From positions 1 through 34,468 of the forward strand of contig JBFXDI010000027.1 of the NCBI GenBank assembly GCA_050181295.1: 34,468 nucleotides of DNA, read 5' to 3'. Under the pieces are notes generated by a model. The model saw only the letters and a list, made by a program, of their open reading frames with translations, was not told the origin of the DNA and searched no databases. Made by a program: the position numbers and the translations under genes. Of the stretch, positions 1 to 8,100 are shown piece after piece. The stretch is from JBFXDI01 sp050181295 (GTDB lineage Bacteria > Pseudomonadota > Alphaproteobacteria > Rhizobiales > Aestuariivirgaceae). How positions within the stretch are numbered: the first letter of the stretch is position 1; every line of letters begins with the position of its first letter.

Positions 1-366
1 CAAGGTGCGTCCGCCTCACGCCTGGGATTGCTGTCCGCCGGCGTCCTCCCGCGCCGATCCCCGGCCCGAACATCCACGGCCTGCCGCCGCCAGGTCCTGC
101 CACAGGCGCGGCGTCGGCGTGGCGCATTTGTGGCTGGAAGCCGAGCGGCCAGCGGGCTTTCCCGCGCCTTCGGCGGGGAAGTTACCGTCGTCCCGACAGA
201 GGGTTAGGTTTGCCGCATAGGCGAGGGCCGCATTTCCCTTCTCGACCTCCGCGATGGCGCCTCCGCCCGCCAATCCGTCCTTCATGCGGCCAAGAACCGG
301 CGCGACTATGGGACGACTGGAGGCATCCAGCCGGCCTTCTTCTCTCTTCATTTTTCGGACAATGCG
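1..366. other. Leading non-coding stretch, no recognisable gene
   Basis: I see no convincing gene before the kinase start at 367. Open frames exist on both strands but are Arg/Pro/His-rich and match no family I know, as expected of chance frames in GC-rich DNA. An imperfect hairpin with arms at 157-165 and 173-181 has a 7-nt loop but no following T-run. It could end an upstream transcript, but this is weak. The kinase promoter should lie here; I could not define -35/-10 boxes with confidence. Confidence 0.4.
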
Positions 367-2349
367 ATGTGGCCACGGTTCGACCGCGCAGGTCTCGCAT
401 CGGGCGAGGAAGATCGGACCCTCCGGTCCTTCGCGGTTCGCTTCTCCCCCCTTGTTGGTGAGGGAAACCGCGCCCGGCGCTTGAGCCTTGCCGCGATTCT
501 CGCCGCGGTGATGATCGGCATCGTCGCCCCCTTGCGCGATGAGTTCCCCGCCACGGCGGTCGACATCCTTGTTTGCAGCTTGGGACTTGTGACCAACGTT
601 CTCGGGCGGGAGCGGGACTGGCGCCACATGCAGTGGCTGTCGGGCGCCTTCGCATTGTCGTTCACGACCGGAAATCTCGTGGAATATGTTATCGGCGTGT
701 CGGGTTCTTCCTGGCTGCGCGATGTCGTTCCGGTGCCGCTCCTCCTGACCTTCGCAAACGATCCCGGCCTCATGTCGCCCCTCGCGATCGTCTGCTTCTA
801 TCTTCTTTCGGCGGTGGTGCTGCTCATGCCCACGCGGCGCGCGGCGATCGGGAAGGCCGCGGCGACAAACGGTCTGGTGTGCCTTGGCGCGGTGCTGCTT
901 GGCCATCTCTTCGATCACGAGGGTCTGACGGGCAGCATCGGATCGTTGCCCGTCTCGCCTTTTACCGCCGGCAGCCTGGCGCTCCTGTTTCTGGCGGCGC
1001 TCTTGATGAAGCCGGAAGTCGGGCCGCTGCGGAGGATCGTAGGGAACAGTCCTGGCGCCACCCTGGCGCGCCTGCTCCTCCCGGTCATCCTCATCGGCCC
1101 GACCGTCATTGTCTGGATCTTCCTGCAGGTCGGCCGCCTCGGCCTCTATGGCGCCGAGGTCCAGTTGGCGCTCACGACCATCTCGACCGTGCTCATCCTG
1201 GCGGGCGCCGCCATCTTCGCGGCCGCGCGCATCGATGCCTTGCAGGGGGCCCGTGACATGGTCGCGCGCGAGCTCACGGTCAATCGCTCCAGGCTCGAGG
1301 CCGTGGTGCGCAACATGCCGATCGGCGTCGCCGTCATGGATGCCCCGAGCGGCCATGTGGTGCTCAGGAACGCGAGGGTGGATGCCATTCGAAGGTCCCT
1401 TGCGCCGGCCTCCCCCACGGGCCGATCTCTCGACCCCGGACCCGGGGATCCTCTTTCAGGTGAGGTTCTCCAAGGCCTGGATTGGCCGGCCGAACAGGTG
1501 CTCGGCCGCGGCGAGACGATCTCCGACATGGAGGTGCCTGTCCTCCGCAGCGACGGCACTTCGGGGTGGATCTCCCTCAGCGCCGCACCCGTGCGCGAGG
1601 AAGGCGGCCAGGTGACGTCCGCCGTTCTCGCGTTTCTCGACATCACCGAACGCAAGACCGCCGAGCAGGAGCGCATCGACCTTTTGAGGCGCATCGTCCG
1701 CGCGCAGGAGGAGGAGCGATTGCGGATCGCGCGCGAGCTGCACGATCAGATGGGCCAGGACCTCGTCAGCCTTTCCCTCGGCCTGAAGACCCTCGAGACG
1801 GTTCTGGGCACGCCGCAGGCGGAAGCCGCTTTGGCGGCGCTGCGCTCGACCGTCGAGCGCATGAGCATCGAGGTCCACAGGACCGCCGTCGAGCTGCGCC
1901 CGACCTCGCTCGGCGATCTCGGCCTCAGGCGGGCGCTCGCGACGCTCATACAGACATGGGCGGAGCGCCTGAGCATCCAGGCCGACACCCATCTCGACGA
2001 CCTGGACAACTTTGCGCATCTCCTGACGGAGGAGGCGGAGATTGCGATGTACCGCGGCGTTCAGGAGGCGCTGACGAATATCGCCAAGCACTCGGGCGCC
2101 CGCCACATCGGCGTCGTCGCCCAGCGTCTCGGCAACGCGCTGCGGATCGTCGTTGAGGACGACGGGCAGGGTTTTGCGCCGGGCGACGATGCCGTGGCCG
2201 GAACCGCCCGTCTCGGCTTGAAGGGGCTGCGCGAGCGACTGCTTCTCGTGGGAGGGGAGTTCGTGGCCGAATCCGCACCTGGCAAGGGAGCGACGCTCAT
2301 TCTTTCGGTGCCCTTCCTGCCCGAGCTCTCGGGATCGAGGGCCGCATGA
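367..2349 (+). CDS. Membrane sensor histidine kinase, NarX/DegS type (HisKA_3)
   Basis: Two-component sensor kinase of 660 residues that would autophosphorylate on His and pass phosphate to the regulator encoded next. Residues about 39-288 form eight or nine hydrophobic membrane segments, an integral-membrane sensor region with no large periplasmic loop. Residues about 305-430 are a PAS-like domain ending in the usual 'DITERK' linker. The HisKA_3 dimerisation domain has the phospho-acceptor H459 in 'RELHDQMGQDL'. The HATPase_c domain has the N-box around N571 ('QEALTNIAKHS') and the G1 box 'VEDDGQGF' (598-603), then a GLKGLRER G2-like motif. The ATG at 367 has no clear Shine-Dalgarno and the first 36 residues are unremarkable, so the start is only likely. 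The stop overlaps the regulator start (ATGA), so the two are translationally coupled. The signal sensed is unknown. Confidence 0.9.
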   Translation: MWPRFDRAGLASGEEDRTLRSFAVRFSPLVGEGNRARRLSLAAILAAVMIGIVAPLRDEFPATAVDILVCSLGLVTNVLGRERDWRHMQWLSGAFALSFTTGNLVEYVIGVSGSSWLRDVVPVPLLLTFANDPGLMSPLAIVCFYLLSAVVLLMPTRRAAIGKAAATNGLVCLGAVLLGHLFDHEGLTGSIGSLPVSPFTAGSLALLFLAALLMKPEVGPLRRIVGNSPGATLARLLLPVILIGPTVIVWIFLQVGRLGLYGAEVQLALTTISTVLILAGAAIFAAARIDALQGARDMVARELTVNRSRLEAVVRNMPIGVAVMDAPSGHVVLRNARVDAIRRSLAPASPTGRSLDPGPGDPLSGEVLQGLDWPAEQVLGRGETISDMEVPVLRSDGTSGWISLSAAPVREEGGQVTSAVLAFLDITERKTAEQERIDLLRRIVRAQEEERLRIARELHDQMGQDLVSLSLGLKTLETVLGTPQAEAALAALRSTVERMSIEVHRTAVELRPTSLGDLGLRRALATLIQTWAERLSIQADTHLDDLDNFAHLLTEEAEIAMYRGVQEALTNIAKHSGARHIGVVAQRLGNALRIVVEDDGQGFAPGDDAVAGTARLGLKGLRERLLLVGGEFVAESAPGKGATLILSVPFLPELSGSRAA

Positions 2350-3002
2350 GCGCCGCAGCGAGGCTTCCTGCGCCCCATCGCATCCTCCTCGTGGACGACC
2401 ATCCCGTCGTGCTTGCCGGCATGAAGGCGCTCGTGAACGCGGAGACCGATCTCGAGGTCGTGGGCGCCGCCTGCGATGCCCGGACGGCGCTCCTGCTGCT
2501 GGCGTCCTCGGCGCCGCAGGTGATCATCGTCGATGTGTCGCTGCCCGAGACGAATGGCGTGTCGCTCATTCGCCAGCTCCGAGACACCGCGCCCCTTCTC
2601 CTGACCCTGGCCCTGACGGTCCATGAGGAGGCTGCGTACGCGCATCAGGCCCTGCAGGCCGGCGCCCGGGGTTATGTCCTCAAAAGGTCCGCCGCCGAGG
2701 AACTCGTGCGCGCGATCCGCGCCGTGCTTGGCGGCGGCATCTACATCGATCCGACGATGGCGGCCAGGATGCTGAGCAAGCCTGGCCAGTCGTTGTCGCC
2801 GAAGGTCACGCTCAGCGACCGCGAGACGGAGGTTCTGAAGCTTGTGGCCCAGGGCTTCAGCAACAAGGAGATCGCGGCGCGCATCTCCATCAGCGTCAAA
2901 TCCGTGGAGACCTATCGCGCCCGGGCGACGGAGAAGCTCGGACTGCGCACCCGCGCGGCCCTCGTGCGCTACGGCACTCTTGAGGGCTGGCTGGCGACAT
3001 AG
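2346..3002 (+). CDS. NarL/FixJ-family response regulator (REC plus LuxR HTH)
   Basis: Response regulator of 218 residues, partner of the preceding kinase. The receiver domain (about 12-130) has the acidic pair D17/D18, the phospho-acceptor D63 in 'IIVDVSLPETNG', T91 and K113 in 'GYVLKRS'. The LuxR-type helix-turn-helix (about 155-212) carries 'LSDRETEVLKLVAQG', 'SNKEIA' and 'SVKSVETYRA', all conserved in NarL/FixJ regulators. The start ATG overlaps the kinase stop by 4 nt. All phosphorylation residues are present, so it should be switched by its kinase. Targets are unknown; the nearest downstream genes on the same strand are the Asn-Gly repeat genes 350 bp away, possible but unproven targets. 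Confidence 0.93.
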   Translation: MSAAARLPAPHRILLVDDHPVVLAGMKALVNAETDLEVVGAACDARTALLLLASSAPQVIIVDVSLPETNGVSLIRQLRDTAPLLLTLALTVHEEAAYAHQALQAGARGYVLKRSAAEELVRAIRAVLGGGIYIDPTMAARMLSKPGQSLSPKVTLSDRETEVLKLVAQGFSNKEIAARISISVKSVETYRARATEKLGLRTRAALVRYGTLEGWLAT

Positions 3003-3349
3003 GCCGCCTGGCGCTCGGCTTCCGCTCGACTGAACCCACTACCCGCGCCATCGGCCGCCCGGTGGCCTCTGAGGCTGCCGGCCGACGGGCAAGGGTGGGC
3101 AAATCCCGACAAGGTCACGGGGATCAGCCTGACAGCACCTGACGGACTGCGCCCGTCGGGCAGGAAGGCATGCCGGATGGGGAAAGCCCGCAGTCGAAGT
3201 CCTGAAATCCAGCGGCTGCGACAGGAATAAACTGACTGTTACTGAAAGTATAACTTGCCGAAACTCCATGTGCCGGGAGCGTTCGCCCAAGCATAGCGAA
3301 GCTCTTTCGGATCAAAACGCGCCATCTGCGCAAATACATGGAGAACATC
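3003..3349 (+). other. Intergenic region upstream of the Asn-Gly repeat genes
   Basis: This 347-bp stretch holds no recognised gene. It has a weak hairpin with arms at 3138-3145 and 3153-3160 and no T-run. A TATAAC hexamer at 3249-3254 is a candidate -10 box for the first repeat gene, but I found no good -35 box at the right distance. Base composition becomes more AT-rich from about 3220, consistent with a promoter. Confidence 0.4.
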
Positions 3350-3775
3350 ATGAAGAAATTTATTCTGGCTTCGGCCACAGTTCTTGCGATGGCTCTTGCC
3401 TCGACTTCCTCCTTCGCCGCCTGTTCCGGCTGCGGCAACGGGAATGGCAACGGCAACGTCGGCGTCGGGAACGGGAATTTCAACGGCAACGGAAACTACG
3501 GCGCCAACAGCGGCAACGGCAATGGCAACGGCAACTATGGCGGCTGGAACGGCAACGGCAACGGCAACGCCAACGCCGGCTATGGCAACGGCAACCACAA
3601 CGGCAACGGAAACGCCGGATTGGGCAACGGCAATGGCAACGGCAACGGCAACTACGGCGGCTGGAGCGGAGACCACAACGGCAACGGCAACGCCGGCTAC
3701 GGCAACGGCAATGGCAACGGCAACGCCAATGCCGGATTGGGCAACGGCAACCACAACGGCAACGGAAACGGCTGA
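3350..3775 (+). CDS. Exported Asn-Gly repeat protein 1
   Basis: Small secreted protein of 141 residues with no enzymatic family that I recognise. A Sec signal peptide (MKKFILAS..., cut near 'SSFA-AC', residue 23/24) is followed by about 118 residues made mostly of Asn and Gly, with scattered Tyr, Trp, His and Ala. Repeats fit N-x-N-x-G-x-x-x-G (e.g. 47-55, 60-68), and a segment starting 'NYGGW' occurs twice (62-66 and 101-105). A CxxC pair (C25, C28) sits just after cleavage. There is almost no charge. I chose the ATG at 3350 because GGAG at 3340-3343 is spaced 6 nt from it and the signal peptide then starts normally; the in-frame ATG at 3338 lacks such a site. It is followed by two similar genes. 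A structural role (surface, matrix, amyloid or solenoid) is inference. Confidence 0.82.
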   Translation: MKKFILASATVLAMALASTSSFAACSGCGNGNGNGNVGVGNGNFNGNGNYGANSGNGNGNGNYGGWNGNGNGNANAGYGNGNHNGNGNAGLGNGNGNGNGNYGGWSGDHNGNGNAGYGNGNGNGNANAGLGNGNHNGNGNG

Positions 3776-3792
3776 CCGGCAGGCGAGCGAGG

Positions 3793-3820
3793 ACGGAGCC
3801 CTGGTCGTCACGGGCTCCGT
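3793..3820 (+). terminator. Hairpin between repeat genes 1 and 2
   Basis: Perfect 9-bp inverted repeat, arms 3793-3801 (ACGGAGCCC) and 3812-3820 (GGGCTCCGT), 10-nt loop, just after the stop of the first repeat gene. Only a pyrimidine stretch (TCTCCCTCC) follows, with no U-run, so it may be a partial terminator or an mRNA-stabilising element that sets unequal expression of the genes. Confidence 0.55.
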
Positions 3821-3868
3821 TCTCCCTCCGGCCCGGCCCGCGGACACATCTCGAAGGAGTGAGAACCC

Positions 3869-4342
3869 ATGCGCAAATCCATCGGCTCCGCCCTTGCTCT
3901 CGCCATCGCTCTGGCCAGCACGCTGTCGCCTCTCGCTGCCAACGCTTTTTCCGCCGGCAATGGCAACGGCAACGGGAATGGCAATACCGGCGCCTACAGC
4001 GGCAACTACAACGGCAACCGCAATAGCGGCGCCAACAACGGGAATGGCAACGGCAACGGGCCTGTCGGCCCGAACGGGAACACCGGCTACGGGAACAGTG
4101 GCTCCGGCAATATCGGCGCCTTCAACAGCGGTTCCGGCAACATCGGCGCCTTCAATGGCCTCGGCAACGCCTCGACGACGAGCGGCAACCACAATGTCGG
4201 GGCCTTCAACGGCAGCTACAATTCCGGCGCCTTTAACGGCAACGGCAACATTGGCGCCCTGAACGGCAATTTCAACGGAGGCAGCCACAACGGCAACGGC
4301 AACGTTGGAGCCTTCAACGGCAACTTCAATGGTCGTCCGTAA
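3869..4342 (+). CDS. Exported Asn-Gly repeat protein 2
   Basis: Secreted protein of 157 residues, paralogous to its neighbours. Residues 1-26 are a Sec signal peptide ending 'PLAANA-F'. An Asn-Gly tract follows, then two decapeptides 'SGSGNIGAFN' at 77-86 and 87-96, then five consecutive nonapeptides at 107-151 fitting N-x-N-x-G-A-F-N-G. The pentad/tetrad texture N-x-G-x-x recalls mycobacterial PPE-MPTR repeats (Pentapeptide_2, PF01469), a resemblance judged by eye only. There are no acidic residues and only a few Arg. A strong ribosome-binding site (AAGGAGTGAG) precedes the ATG. It is 93 bp after gene 1, probably in the same transcript. Function is unknown. Confidence 0.83.
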   Translation: MRKSIGSALALAIALASTLSPLAANAFSAGNGNGNGNGNTGAYSGNYNGNRNSGANNGNGNGNGPVGPNGNTGYGNSGSGNIGAFNSGSGNIGAFNGLGNASTTSGNHNVGAFNGSYNSGAFNGNGNIGALNGNFNGGSHNGNGNVGAFNGNFNGRP

Positions 4343-4372
4343 GCGGAATCGACCCTGTCGAGGAGGCTATCC

Positions 4373-4708
4373 ATGGCATGGAAACCGTTTCTTACCGGCG
4401 GCGGCAGGAGCCTGGCTTCGATCCTGCTGCTGTCGCTCCTTGTAGCCGTCTACCTGCCGGCTGCCTCCGGCAACGGTAATGGCAACAACAACACCGGAAA
4501 CTTCAATGGGAACGGAAACTCGGGAAACTTCAACGGCAACGACAACACCGGCAACGGCAACGGCAATGACAATTCCGGCAACTACGACGGCAACGACAAC
4601 ACCGGAAGCTACAACGGCAACGAGAACTTTCTGGACCAGCAGGGCAACGGCAATCACGGTGACTGGAGCGCCAATGGCTGGCAGCCGGGCAGGACCCCCT
4701 GGCTCTAG
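4373..4708 (+). CDS. Exported Asn-Gly repeat protein 3
   Basis: Third paralog, 111 residues. Residues about 13-32 are a hydrophobic signal segment ending 'LPAAS-G'. Five exact tandem nonapeptides cover residues 38-82, with consensus N-x-N-(T/S)-G-(N/S)-(F/Y/G)-(N/D)-G. Unlike the other two, its repeats carry acidic residues (D57, D66, D72, D75, E84). A non-repetitive C-terminal tail (about 86-111, with three Trp) follows. The ribosome-binding site GAGGAGG lies 8 nt before the ATG. The gene is 30 bp after gene 2, so the two are almost certainly co-transcribed. The nine-residue period with one aromatic residue per repeat is reminiscent of RTX beta-rolls, but the RTX consensus itself (GGxGxDxUx) is not present. 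Role unknown. Confidence 0.82.
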   Translation: MAWKPFLTGGGRSLASILLLSLLVAVYLPAASGNGNGNNNTGNFNGNGNSGNFNGNDNTGNGNGNDNSGNYDGNDNTGSYNGNENFLDQQGNGNHGDWSANGWQPGRTPWL

Positions 4709-4779
4709 CCGATGAAGGTGCGCGGGCATCCGGGGGATCCTCGCATCCCCGCCTGGCCGAGGATATCCCAGTCTCCGAA

Positions 4780-4815
4780 AATGAAGGAGCCCCGGTTTCC
4801 CGGGGCTCCTTCATT
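4780..4815. terminator. Bidirectional terminator between convergent small genes
   Basis: Perfect 16-bp stem, arms 4780-4795 and 4800-4815, with a TTTC loop. It lies between the end of the Asn-Gly gene cluster (plus) and the stop of the Tyr-rich peptide gene (minus). Read on the minus strand the stem is followed by T residues (TTTTC); on the plus strand the 3' arm itself ends CTTCATT. It should end both transcripts. Confidence 0.85.
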
Positions 4816-4834
4816 CGGCGGGGAGCTTCGAGGC

Positions 4835-5008
4835 TCAGTAGCCGTAGCAGTTGTCGTAGGAGGAGGTGTAGGTGGTCGTGTAGGTCGTGGAGTAGCCCGA
4901 GTCGTAGCCGTAGTCGTAGCTGCTGTAGTAGCCGCCGGCGGAGGCCGCCGAGGCGGTGAGCGCGAGCGAGGCGGCGGCGACGAGGCCGAGGATGGTGTTG
5001 CGGATCAT
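4835..5008 (-). CDS. Small Tyr-rich exported peptide, 57 residues
   Basis: Too short for many gene finders but well supported. ATG at 5008-5006 is preceded on the minus strand by AAGGAAGGG. Residues 1-24 (MIRNTILGLVAAASLALTAS, then AASA) form a classical signal peptide cut before 'GGYY'. The 33-residue mature part has twelve Tyr, alternating with Ser, Thr, Gly and Asp, and one Cys near the C-terminus (Y-D-N-C-Y-G-Y end). A strong hairpin terminator follows the stop. No known family is recognised. Such Gly/Tyr peptides can be structural or cross-linkable, but that is inference. It is convergent with the Asn-Gly repeat genes and downstream of the RND operon on the same strand, from which it is separated by 110 bp. 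Confidence 0.7.
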   Translation of the reverse strand: MIRNTILGLVAAASLALTASAASAGGYYSSYDYGYDSGYSTTYTTTYTSSYDNCYGY

Positions 5009-5083
5009 GGGAAGGCCCTTCCTTTTGTCTGGCGGTCTGGCGGAATGCCCGGCCGTTCATGACGCGGTTGTAACCTTTCCCGC

Positions 5084-5122
5084 CTGAACGCCGGCAAAGC
5101 GCCATCGTTAGCCGCCGTTCAG
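5084..5122 (-). terminator. Hairpin at the 3' end of the RND transporter gene
   Basis: Inverted repeat with 11 of 12 bases paired, arms 5084-5095 and 5111-5122, loop 15 nt; the stop codon of the RND gene lies in the first arm on the minus strand. No T-run follows, so it may be a weak terminator or a 3'-stabilising structure that partly separates the pump genes from the Tyr-rich peptide gene. Confidence 0.4.
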
Positions 5123-8100
5123 CCTGGAAGGCTTGCGGCCGGCTCCGGACGAAGGCCGCGCGCCCATTGCTGGAGCCGCGCCAGATAGAGATAGATGACA
5201 GGCGTCGTGTAGAGCGTCAGCACCTGGCTCAGCGCCAGCCCGCCCACCATGGCCGTGCCGAGCGGCTGGCGGAACTCCGCACCGATCCCCCGTCCGAGCA
5301 TCAGCGGCATGCCCGCCAGGAGAGCCGCCATGGTCGTCATCAGGATCGGACGCAGTCGCAGGCGGCAGGCCTCTACGATCGCCTCCTCGGACGCAAGCCC
5401 GCGCTCGCGCTCGGCCGCAAGCGCGAAGTCGACCAGCATGATGCCGTTCTTCTTCACGATGCCGATGAGCAGGATGATGCCGATCATCCCGATCACCGAG
5501 AGGTCGAAGCCTCCGCCCCAGAGCGCGATCAGCGCGCCGACGCCGGCGGAAGGCAGGGTGGAGAGGATGGTGAGCGGATGGATATAGCTTTCATAGAGCA
5601 TGCCGAGGATGATGTAGATGGCGAGCAGCGCCGCGGCGATGAGCACGGGCTCGCTCGAAAGCGTGCTCTGGAAGACCTGCGCCGTGCCCTGGAAGCTGCC
5701 GCTGAGCGATGTCGGCGCGCCCATCGAGGCGACCGCCTGCTGGATCGATGTCACCGCGTCGCCGAGCGAGACGCTGGGCTTGAGATTGAAGGAGAGCGTG
5801 ACCGCCGGGAGCTGCTCTTGATGCGAGACGGAGAGCGGCCCCACCGTCTTGGTGTCGATCGTGACGAAGGCCGACAGCGGGATAGCCTTCCCGGAAACCG
5901 GCGACTTCACATAGATGTCGTTGAGCGTGCGGATACGGCTCTGAAGCGCGGGCAGCGCCTCGATGATCACGGGATAGGAGTTCACCTGCGTGAAGTACTG
6001 GGTCGCCTGCTGCTGTCCGAAGGCGTCGTTGAGCGTCTGGTCGATGAGCGCCGGCTGGATGCCGAAGCTCGCGGCGCGGTCGCGGTCGATCGTGACCTGG
6101 ACCTGCGGCGCGTCGCCCTGCTGGTCGCTCGAGAGGTCGCTGATGCCGTCGAGGCCTTCGAGCTTCCGGAGCACCTTCGGCGCCCACTGGTCGAGCTCTT
6201 TCAGATCGATGTCGGTGAGCGTGTATTGATACTGGCCGCGTGACAGGCGTCCGCCGACCGAGATGTCCTGGGCAGGCTGCAGGAACACGGTGGCGCCGGG
6301 GACGGCGGCAAGCTTCGGCCGCAGCCTGGCGATCACCTGCTCGGCGGTGACGCCGCGCTGCTCGAGCGGCTTGAGAGCGATGAAGAAGCGCCCCGTGTTG
6401 GTCGTGTTGGCCCCGCCGGCGCCGAGCGCCGAGCCGAAAGCCTGGACCGCCGGATCGGAGGCGATGACGGCGCCGAGTTCCTGCTGGAGCTGCTTCATCT
6501 CGTCCGGCGACACGTCCTGTGCGGCCTCCGAGATGCCGGTGATGACGCCCGTGTCCTGCGTCGGGAAGAAGCCCTTTGGGATGGCGACGAAGAGCCAGCC
6601 CGTGAGCCCCACCGTGAGGCAGAAGACGGCGAAGGTCGCGCCGTGGTGCCGGAGCGCGACGCCGAGCGTGCGCATGTAGACGGCGAGAATGGCTTCGAAG
6701 CCCTGCTCGACCGCCCGGTGGAGGCGTCCGCGCGCCTCCGTTGCGCGCCTCAGGAACCGCGAGCACAGCATGGGCGTGAGCGTGAGCGAGACGAAGGCCG
6801 ACACGGCGATGGCGAGTGTGATGGTGAGGGCGAATTCCCGGAAGAACCTTCCCACGATGCCGCCCATGAAGAGGAGCGGAATGAAGACGGCGACCAGCGA
6901 GAGGCTGATGGAGAGAACGGTGAAGCCGATCTCTCTCGCGCCCTGCATCGCAGCCTTGAGGGCGCCGGCGCCGTCCTCGACATGGCGCACGATGTTCTCA
7001 ACCACGACGATGGCGTCGTCCACCACGAAGCCGACCGCGATGGTGAGAGCCATCAGCGACAGGTTGTCGATGCTGAAGCCGAACGCGTACATGCCTGCCA
7101 GCGTGCCCGCCAGCGACAGCGGCACGACTACGGCCGGAATGAGCGTGGAGCGCGCATCGCGCAGGAACAGGAGGATCACCAGCACCACCAGCACGATGGT
7201 GATCATCAGGGCTTCCTCGACGCTCTCCACGGAAGCCCGGATCGTCGTGGTGCGGTCGATGATGGTGTCGATCCGGATGCCGGCGGGCATCACCGAGTCG
7301 AGCTGCGGCAGCGTCTGCCGGATGGCCTCCACCGTCGAGATGACGTTGGCGCCGGGCTGCTTGTAGATCAGGAGCGTGATGGCCTTGTGGTCGTTCTCCC
7401 AGGCCGCGACGTTGATGTTCTGGGGCCCTTCGACCGCGTGGCCGACATCGCGCACCCGGATCGGCGCCCCGTTCAGATAGGCGAGGATCACATTGTCATA
7501 GTCCTCCGGCCGGACGATCTGATCGTTGGCGGCGATCGAGAAGCTGCGCACCGCCGTGTTGATGGAGCCCTTGGCGGCTTCCGCCGTGGCCGAGAGCAGG
7601 GTGCCCCTCAGATCTTCGAGCGTGAGCCCGCTCGACGCCAGACGTGCCGGATCGACCTGCACGCGGATCGCCGGCTTCTGCTCGCCTCCGATCACGACCT
7701 GCGACACGCCCTCGACCTGCGACAGCCGCTGCGCCAGCACGTTGTCGGCGAAGTCGTCCACCTGGGTCAGCGGCATGGTGTCCGATTGCACGCCCAGGAT
7801 CATGATCGGGCTGTCGGCGGGGTTGACCTTCCTGTAGGTCGGCGGCGAGGTCAGGTTGTCGGGAAGCTGTCGCAGCGAGGCGGTGATGGCGGCTTGCACG
7901 TCCTGCGCCGCGGCGTCGATGTTGCGGTCGAGATTGAACTGGATGGCGATCGAGGTCGAGCCGAGCGTGCTGGTGGAGACCATCTGGCTGATGCCGGCGA
8001 TCTGGCCGAACTGCCGCTCGAGCGGCGCGGCGACCGCGGAGGCCATGGTGTCGGGACTGGCGCCGGGCAGCTTGGCGGAGACGCTGATCGTCGGAAAGTC

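Larger units (their letters stand above)
3429..4660 (+). repeat. GGCAAC-type short tandem repeat tracts within three genes
   Basis: Three tracts (about 3429-3772, 3955-4338 and 4469-4660) consist largely of degenerate GGCAAC/GGCAAT hexamers, encoding Gly-Asn. Codon choice is strongly biased to GGC and AAC/AAT, so the DNA is repetitive as well as the protein. This should favour slippage and recombination between copies and within or between the genes. Lengths here could also be affected by assembly errors. Confidence 0.8.

Noticed and set aside
16..1356. 446-codon open frame on the minus strand at the left edge
   Set aside because: Mostly antisense to the histidine kinase. The part in 16-366 has no family resemblance, so I do not call a gene.
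3429..4660. Possible CRISPR array
   Set aside because: The repeats are 6-bp coding units inside three signal-peptide proteins, without regular spacers or cas genes.
3350..4708. Curli (CsgA) or RTX toxin assignment for the Asn-Gly proteins
   Set aside because: The Gln/Asn-spaced 22-residue curlin repeat and the GGxGxDxUx RTX consensus are both absent, and no curli or type I secretion genes are nearby.
4530..5105. 191-codon minus-strand frame over the Tyr-rich peptide gene
   Set aside because: It is in a different frame, Arg/His-rich, and spans the strong terminator; the 57-residue frame has the signal peptide and ribosome-binding site.
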